DNA of 64,000 nucleotides from positions 372,001 through 436,000 of the forward strand of contig JAKUHH010000167.1 in assembly GCA_022701365.1 (NCBI GenBank), read 5' to 3'. The stretch is from Mycocentrospora acerina (Eukaryota; Ascomycota; Dothideomycetes; Pleosporales). Position 1 is the first letter of the stretch, and every line of letters begins with the position of its first letter. The position numbers and the translations under genes were made by a program. Below the pieces are notes generated by a model. It saw only the letters and a list, made by a program, of their open reading frames with translations, was not told the DNA's origin and did no database searches. Positions 56,609 to 64,000 of the stretch are shown piece after piece.

Positions 56609-58451
56609 ATGGCCCAGATTGCCTCGCCCATCGACATCCAAACGCCCCCGCGTTTTGGCTCCCACTCCCCGCAGAACCAGACGTCCAACCTCACCTCGGC
56701 CCTGCGCGAGGCCGAGGCCAACCGCGACCTCAGCGCAACCCCAAACGCCCACCACCCCAATGGCTTCGACTTTTCTGCTCGCGACGCCCGCCCCACCATG
56801 GGCGACCGCCAGGGCTCCATGAGCAACATGCTGGGCTCGTCCTTTTACGGCAACGGCGCCCGCCCCATCTCCATGCGTGACCGTCCGCGCCGCGAGAGCA
56901 CCAACATGGGCAGCCTCGGTGGCGGCATGAGCTGGGGCGGCGTGTCCGTCGGCGGCGGGTCCTGGCTGCGTGATGAGTAAGTTTCGCCAATCGCCACCCG
57001 AGCACTAGCGCTAACGCACCGCCAACAGCATAATGATGGCCGGCACCTCGCCTGCACCCTTCAACAACCAATCGCCCTCGTTCCACTCGTCGTCGTACCT
57101 GCCCAAGATGGAGGCTGCTTTCATGAAGGACTTCACCTGCTGCGGCCTCACCCTGGCCTCGCTGCACGACCTGCTCCAGCACTTTGAGGAGACGCACGCC
57201 AACGCACCTGCCTCGCGCACTTCGCAGCCCCCACAGAACGGCCTGCCCGCCACGTCTGGCGCCCCTTCCACGTCAATCGCCCCCGGCCAGACACAGGGCG
57301 AGCCCGCCATGAACACACAGCACGGCTTCCATCCCCGCTCAGGGTCCATAGGCGGCTCTCGCCAGCGCCTAGGCTCAGTCAGCCGCTCCAACTTGTCGAC
57401 CGTCCAAGACGTCGACTCGCTCGAGGACATGGAGATGGATGGCATGGACTTTGACAGCCTGGCTCCCATCGAGGAGATGCCTGTCCAGTTCCCTGTCCAG
57501 CCTGCCAACCAGTTCAACCAAAGCCAGCAACTGCCGCAACTGAATGTAAATCTCGCAAACACAATGCAACACCAGGGTCTGCGAACATCGACGCCCACCA
57601 CCCCGTCAGCATCGCAGCAGTTCAACCTCCAGAACAACCCCACAGTCTCCTCTGTCAACACCCCCACCCTCGGCACCGTGTCCATGCAAAACAACCACAA
57701 CCTCACCTCGCCTGAATCGTCACACCCTGGCACTCCAGCAGAACTGGACATGGACTTCAACTTCAACCCGATGATGGGCATGGATATGGGCATGGGCATG
57801 AATATGAACATGAACATGAACATGGGCTTCAACAATAACAACTTTGGCATGTCTGGGTTTGACAACAACGGGACCATTGACCAGCCTGGAAAGCGTCTGT
57901 TTAGCAAGCAGGGCGCTGGGCTTACCCAGACACAACTCCATGCGGCACTCAAAAATTACCAGCTTGGTGGTAACGACCAGAGCGAGCTCGCCAGAAGAAT
58001 GCGAGAACAGCAGCTCCTAAACGGAGCCAGCATTCCGCAGTTCCCCTTCCCCGAGGAGGTCAAGCCCTTCAAGTGCCCAGTCATCGGCTGTGAAAAGGCA
58101 TACAAGAATCAAAACGGTCTCAAGTACCACAAACAGCATGGTCACCAAAACCAGCAGCTCAAGGAGAACGATGATGGATCCTTCTCGATTGTCGACCCCC
58201 TCACATCCATCCCTTACCCCGGCACTGTTGGCATGGAGAAGGAAAAGCCATATCGCTGTGAGGTTTGCGGTAAGCGCTATAAGAATCTCAACGGTCTCAA
58301 GTACCACCGCTCTCACGCGCCACACTGCAACCCTGAGCTCGCGCTTCAAAAGCTTGGACTTACTGGCAACATGCCAAATCTCCAAAACTTGCAAAACGCC
58401 AATGTTGCAGGCGCTGGAATGGGCGGTATTGATCCAGCATCGATATTTTAA
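56609..58451 (+). CDS. SFP1: SFP1-like C2H2 zinc-finger transcription factor
   Basis: Two exons, 56609-56976 and 57029-58451 (52-nt intron, GTAAGT...CAACAG), give 596 residues from the first in-frame ATG. Residues 4-9 (IASPID) and QNQTSNLTSALREAE, then SWGGVSVGG and the conserved block SPSFHSSSYLPKMEAAFMKD followed by FTCCGLTLASLHDLLQHFEE, are typical of fungal Sfp1 homologues. The last block is a degenerate first finger. Two C2H2 fingers near the end (FKCPVIGCEKAYKNQNGLKY at about 470; YRCEVCGKRYKNLNGLKYHR at about 531) match the split-finger pair of yeast Sfp1, a nuclear regulator of ribosome-biogenesis genes and cell size. A Met/Asn-rich repeat lies at about 57774-57836. The frame is open back to 56225, with protein-like sequence (ISHAILDTANLDSHETSPPP), so the true start may be in an unseen upstream exon. 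Confidence 0.85.
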
Positions 58452-61260
58452 AGTGCTGGTCATTGTCTATAGCTCTTCGCCTTTCTCATGTTGGTTTCTA
58501 GTTCGGCTCCGACTTACCTTCTACGTTACTGATACCCGATGGTCGACAATTGCGACATCCACGGCGGACCCTCACATATAGATTTGGTTTTGGTCTCGAT
58601 ACCGGCGCACTCGCATCTTTCGTACAACGCAAAAGTTTACAATCAACTCCCCGCACTCCTTACTGCTCCTACTGTAGCATCAGATGTCGGAGAAGTAGCC
58701 ATGTGTCTCAGATCAGAGGCGGGTGGCTCAGATTGTTGGATATGACGTCGATTTGCATATGGCGCCTTCACTTCACACACATCTCTTCGGGGGTTATATT
58801 TTCTTTGACCGGTCCGGCCTTGAGCACGGTATGGCGACCTGATGTGCACAAAGATGCATCATCAGTGGTTTTCGGTATTTCACATTCTCTTTTGCTGGCG
58901 GGATTACCCTTGGGCTGTTTTCATTTCCATATTTGTAATTGCTAGAGTTTGGTCTCCTGATAGGTGTACGGCGTTAATGGCACGACAACAAAAGTTTTCA
59001 CGAAAGGGGTTCTATGCCCTTGCACTGCTTGCTGGGGAAGTTTCCACCCAATTCATTTCATTTGGTTTCACAGGACTTAGGAAATCGGTTCCGATGTTGA
59101 TAGATCTAGGAGTTCCGTCGCTGATCCCCTTGCTTCGTCAGGGGAATGGACAGTTTCGTAATACTACACTCTACGTCTCCACTACTCGTCCACTTGCCTA
59201 TTTGGTGACTGATTTGAGGATACTGTGTTCAACCTGCCTCGGCCACGCGTTGCGACCATCTCTCCGAGGAGCGTGGCTTCTAATCTCGATGCTTTAATCC
59301 GTGCATGCATGACAACTTGACGATCAACGAACATCATACACCATTTACGGTGTTTTACACCTTCTCTCCCAAGCCTCTATCTCCACTCCCCTCTTGATAC
59401 CTACTCCTTCAACCATGGCGCAACGTCAATCTCATCCACTCTGCCCAAATTCGCCGTGCCCCTCCTCCTCGACCTACCTACCTACTCCAGCAGGTGAACA
59501 CGGTAGATACCAAACCCTAGACCCAAACACTGGCCTTTGGAAGCACCAACCTACATTACGCACACCGCTCCTGATCGCCTCCAAGGTCCAGCATAGTATC
59601 TAGGTAGCATTCTCGCATCGTGTCTAGTATTAGTGAGGCGTAGGCACATGTACTCATCTCCACCGCCTCCTTCTCCCTCGTGACCATTTACGCATCCCAT
59701 CGCCCACGATGCCAAGCAAACGGCTTGCTCGCAGCGCGCCCGTGCCTTTACCGCGTAGCATCACTGCCCGCAGCACATTGGTGGAAGGCCAAATGGAAGG
59801 TTCCGGGCATGAGGCTTAATTACCGAGACACACTGGCCTCGTCTCGCTTCACACTCCACTTCTGCGCAGTGCGATGCGGCCAGTGGGGTGGAGATGCACT
59901 GGCTGCTGGTGGGCTGCTGGTGGCACAGACAAAACAACGGGAAGAAGAGCACACAGACAAGGGCCTCCGTGTCCGGGGTGTCCGAGTGTCCGTCTGTGCG
60001 GTGCCCAGCTTTGCGGCTCTGAGATCTTTTTTTATTTCTTTTTTCTTTTAACTTAGTGAGGAGGGAGGCGTTTTGAGTGCCAAGGGAAATTTTGGGCTCG
60101 AGCCGCGTGCAGGCGGTGGGAAGTGGGCATGTCGGGCTATGCCGGCGACGGGACGGAATGGAATGGAAGGGTATGGTAATTGGGTCATGTGAGGGTGGCA
60201 TGGGACTAGGCTGGTGGTACTACGGTAGGAATGGAAGGGTGGACGCATGACTTGCAGACTGAGAGCTCGGAGATGCGGGCCCCCTGGCGGCTTAGTTGCA
60301 GTGGGAAGGTACGGGACACGTGGAGACGGTGAGGTTAAACGGAGACCCTGGCGCGGCGGTTGTTGAGGGGAATTGATTGGTTTGCCCTGGCTTGGTGAGG
60401 GAAGGGAGTATGTAATAGTCCGGTTCTGGAGTATTGGGCGGATGCTCCTAGGAAGGGCTGGATGCAGTGAGTCAGGGGCGTGCGAACTACTGTGGTGGGA
60501 GGCTTGGTGGGGGGGTGGAAGTGTAGTTCAGCGACTTTGAGCAGAATCGAACACGGTAAAAAAATCGGTATATATTCGGTGTCTAGATTGAGGTTCCCTC
60601 GACGCGTGTAGACGGAGAGACGTTGCGACGCAACGTAATTGGTTACGTGGCTTCTGGAATACTTTGGGAGCTAATGCGACGGGCTTCTAGTCCTTCCTCT
60701 CGTGTTCCCAACAACGCTGTCTCGTTCGTCCCCTGGATTTGGCATGACTGTACGCTTTGGGAGACGTTCTCGCCAGCTGAAAATGTATGTTTATTCATAG
60801 CGGAGAGAACTCGCACGACTCGTACAAGTCGTGTCAGGCGGAACGCGTATAGCATGTGAAAACGTGAACCCTCGGCACTTGCTGACATGGCTTTTCAATG
60901 CATGTTGCTGTAGCTGTTCCATTCGGTTACACACAGGTCAAGTTGTCGTTATTCATCTCTTTACCAACTTTCCCAAGGATTCCACCTCTATTCGTATTTC
61001 TGTTTCTATTTCCATCTCTCATTCCTTCCTTCTCATCGTTTATGCAAACGCACCGTATTCCTCCCGACACGTTCCCCGGCGAAGACGACGCCACACCCGC
61101 CCCACAGCCCTCAACGTTCCCCAACCCCTGCACCTATCATCACCCATCGCGTCAGCCACAACGTCATCTCCTCCACACTCCGACGCCTGGTCACTAGAAA
61201 CTTTTGCTTCTCAAACCTTACTTCCGAGTCACATCCGAACACGCCGGAAACCGGTACACG
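58452..61260. other. 2.8-kb intergenic region
   Basis: 3' flank of the SFP1-like gene and promoter of the next gene. Several frames of 60-150 codons exist, but none resembles a family. G-rich on the plus strand around 60.1-60.5 kb. Confidence 0.4.
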
Positions 61261-62319
61261 ATGGCGTCTACGCAGCAACCGGAGTTGCATCCTGTGCAGC
61301 GGTCTGTGGCGCCGTGGACACTCAGAGCTGAGACGTATGTGCTTTTTGTCAAGTTGGCGGAGTTGCCGAGGGGTGTGTATGATCCGCTTGAGGAGGCCTG
61401 GGCGGATGAAGGCTTGGGAAAGTTTGTTGGTGGGCTGGGCTGCATCATGATTGTGCGGTATATCGATACGCCGGTTGGTAGGTTGCTTCTTCACTTGCTG
61501 TCCGCGGTTGCCAAGTGATGTTGTGTATATGTGATGGGAGATAGTCTAAACCGGCTAGTGGTTGATCTCGACATGGATACGGACATGGACATTGACATGA
61601 ATACTTCCTGTTAGTATCCTTGTACCTAACGCTCCGTAGGACCCTACGACGAGCTCATGCTTGTCCCTGGCAACTTCACCGTACCCCAACCCTCATCCGG
61701 TCCCCCCAAGATCCCCAAAAAGGCACTCAGAATTGCACGTATATTTGTCTCCCAACGCACCACAACCTACAACGGCCGTCTGAACTGGAACATACCCAAG
61801 CACCTTGCCCGCTTTTCCTTCTCCGCACCCCCAACCCCAAAGGGCAGTTCTCCACCCGCCCAACTCACCGTCAAAGTCTTCCCCCCAGGCACTACAGACG
61901 GCGACGGCACCTACCCCTTCTTCGCCTGCACTCTCACGCCTTGGAAATGGATCCCCGCTGTCCCCGTAAACTCCGCCTGGATACCCCTCGATCTAAGACA
62001 GGTCCAGCCACCCATCCCTGAGCCCGCTGGTCACAAGGATGCCGTGAAAGCGGAGATCGAGGGCTCACCCATTGACCCGTATGACACTAATCCAAAGTAT
62101 GAGATGGCGCTGTGCGCAGGGACGGACCGCTGGCGTGCGTATGATATCACGGCCAAGGTACCGAGTGCGAGGGGGTGCTGGGTCGAGGTTCAGAAGACGG
62201 GTGAGGATGGCGATGGGAGCGAGAGGTATTTTCCACAGGGGTTGCGACCGTGGAGCTTTGGGGGTTGGATGGAGGATGCCGTTTTGGACATCACGCTGCC
62301 GATTGAGTGGAAATTGTAG
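61261..62319 (+). CDS. Acetoacetate decarboxylase-like (ADC superfamily) protein
   Basis: Two exons, 61261-61477 and 61640-62319, give 298 residues. The 162-nt intron runs GTAGGT...CTAAC...CCGTAG, and the junction builds GPYDELMLVPGNF, the conserved turn of the acetoacetate-decarboxylase fold. Upstream are APWTLRAETYVLFVKLAELP and CIMIVRYIDTPVG. Downstream are RIARIFVSQRTTTYNGRLNW, then NIPKHLARFSF; the Lys of NIPKH sits near where the Schiff-base lysine of true decarboxylases is found. Fungal members of this family are frequent and mostly uncharacterised; some act in secondary metabolism, others may not decarboxylate at all. The rest is beta-rich and ends ITLPIEWKL. ATG 61261 is the only sensible start. 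Enzyme activity is inference. Confidence 0.8.
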
Positions 62320-64000
62320 GTATCGGTAGGTTATGCTCGTGTTATGTTGAAGCGTTTGCTGCACTTGATTTGTCCATCTGATGTCGGTTTCTTAGTCCAT
62401 TGTCGTGTCTTTGTAATCATTCTCCAGTTCCTGAATGGTCATTCTGATATAACCATGCTATGCGTGATATTTCTCATAAATTTTCTCGTATCAACTCAAT
62501 TATTTAAACTGGCAACAGCGATTTGTGCTAACCTAGGTGCTTTTCCCCTCCAAATTATCGCCGCACTGTCGGCTGCGCTCATATATCACGCAAGCCGTCG
62601 AAGAGAATAGTTCCCCCCTGTCTGGAATTTTCATATTGATTTTATACATGTGTAACATGTGGTTACGTGCAATGTTGCGAGCAAACATTAAGCCCAAATG
62701 CGTGCTCGTTTTCCGTTGCTTGGCGATGCACGACTACACGTTGAGCTGGGGGTTATGATATCTTTCTCCATTCACTCTTCTATCTTTATCAGCTGTACAA
62801 TTTTCAATTTTCAATCTGGCACACCAAGCTCTTTCCATCGGATCATTCACCTCTGTCATTTTTGGTAACTTTCAATTTTGGCCTGTCGCCCTTGCTGTGC
62901 TCATTGGACTCGCTCTTCATTACCATCATGATTCTACCTCCTATTTCGTATAACATGTACTGAATATCAAAGCTCATTTACTGCCATATCAAAGATCTTA
63001 AGATCAAATTCAAGACCAGGTTCACTGAAGGTATGAAGTCCTTCACACGACCTGATAAATTGTCTTCCGTGAGGACTGCAAGGGAGCCCGAGCCACAAAG
63101 ATCTCAATCGAGATAGCGAGCACCGAGGTGACTCGTGATAGTTCGTCAAGGCTGAGTACTATGTCGATGGCACTTACTGAAGTAAGCAGGGCAAGCATTC
63201 CAGAGATCCGCAACAATCAGCTCATCCTAACCTCGATGTAGGACTCATCTGAAGCAATTTCAAAGCCTACCATCAAAATTTCCAATGCCAGGCTCGGGAC
63301 TATGTATGCCTTACGAGATCACAATATGTCAGATTAGGAGCGATGGTAGCTATACGGCAGTTACCTAGTACTTTCTATGGCTTTTCAGGCGTGTGCATCT
63401 CACCCTGTCTACGGAATGTTCAGAGACAGAAAGGTCTGCTCTAAACGATACTGGATTAATTCTCAGAGTCCATCGTAAGTGTGTATGATCTCTCAAATGA
63501 TTGCTGCTGATGCCTGTGGGTATAGAACAAGTCACTTCTAAAACATGCGGCCGTTCTACTTGAAAAGTTCATTAGACACTAATAGTACCCTACACCAGAC
63601 GATATTGCGACCACTTACTACAAAATTCTGTCTTGATTACCATTTCTTTCACAACAGAGAAATTACAGGCAACCTTGAGATCGACAAAAGTATCAACCTC
63701 AACATACCTCTAGTCCACAATTCTGGAGGCTACAATTGATGGACTGAAGACTTTTTTTTCACATTACCGAGGGCCTCCTAGATCACGTTTGGTCAGACAA
63801 GAATGCTACTGAGACCCTATGTTGAATTAGTCGTCCTGGCAAAATTTTCCACGACGAGGAGTTTGCCAAACTTCGTGTGAGATTTCACAAGATATTCTAC
63901 CCGGGATACAACACATACTCACACCTTGGAACCAATTGTTAAGAATTCAAGAAGAATGACACCGCACAATACTATACAACTCCTACATTGCACAACCATG
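62320..64000. other. AT-rich window end, no recognised gene
   Basis: After the ADC-like gene the sequence is AT-rich. Frames from 62.9 kb onward are short; one near 63.84-63.95 kb looks faintly coding (KIFHDEEFAKLRVRFHKIFY) before a stop, and could be a relic or part of a gene beyond the window. Confidence 0.35.

Noticed and set aside
62967..63149. Short minus-strand frame near the window end
   Set aside because: Sixty codons without domain or context; may belong to something outside the window but cannot be shown.

Overview
The window looks like nuclear DNA of a filamentous ascomycete (Pezizomycotina). The signs are short GT-AG introns of about 46-250 nt with CTAAC or TACTAAC-type branch sites, Kozak-like CCATGG starts, one gene per few kilobases on either strand, and a gene set (Atg2, Clr2-like, ELL-like, SFP1-like, fungal ADGF-type deaminase, Dal5-type transporter) typical of that group. 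A Dothideomycete of the order Pleosporales is my best guess, but that rests on remembered family resemblance and not on a search. All exon-intron models were built by hand from splice signals, reading phase and family fit. Every multi-exon model has a total length divisible by three.

Layout. 0-6 kb: a GT31-like Golgi glycosyltransferase (+), converging on an F-box/WD-like protein (-), then a Cys-rich single-pass surface protein (-). 7.8-12.7 kb: three minus-strand genes, namely a tiny zinc-ribbon protein, a DUF2237-family protein and an ELL-like Pol II elongation factor. 16.2-18.1 kb: a UBE2C-type E2 (+) converging on an unknown conserved-looking protein (-). About 18-24 kb is visibly AT-richer and holds one lone gene, interrupted by a nonsense codon. 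24.2-26 kb: a Dal5-type MFS transporter (+). 27-35 kb: a coiled-coil protein (-), a small probable mitochondrial membrane protein (+), a C2H2 zinc-finger protein (+) and an adenosine deaminase-like enzyme (-). 35-45 kb: ATG2 (+), facing a Clr2-like silencing protein (-). 46-47.7 kb: a signal-anchored surface protein (+). 47.7-56.6 kb: almost 9 kb with no recognisable gene but several tandem repeats. 56.6-62.3 kb: an SFP1-like zinc-finger factor (+) and an acetoacetate-decarboxylase-like protein (+). The last 1.7 kb is AT-rich and unassigned.

The genes do not form a biosynthetic cluster. Most are housekeeping or regulatory: transcription elongation, silencing, growth control, autophagy and ubiquitylation. 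The most unusual structure is in the C2H2 gene at 30949-32321. It carries a perfect 63-bp palindrome (30-bp arms, 3-nt loop) whose 3' edge lies one base before a predicted 5' splice site. It also has a stretch where three GT...AG units abut head to tail. No tRNA, rRNA, CRISPR array or intact transposon was recognised.
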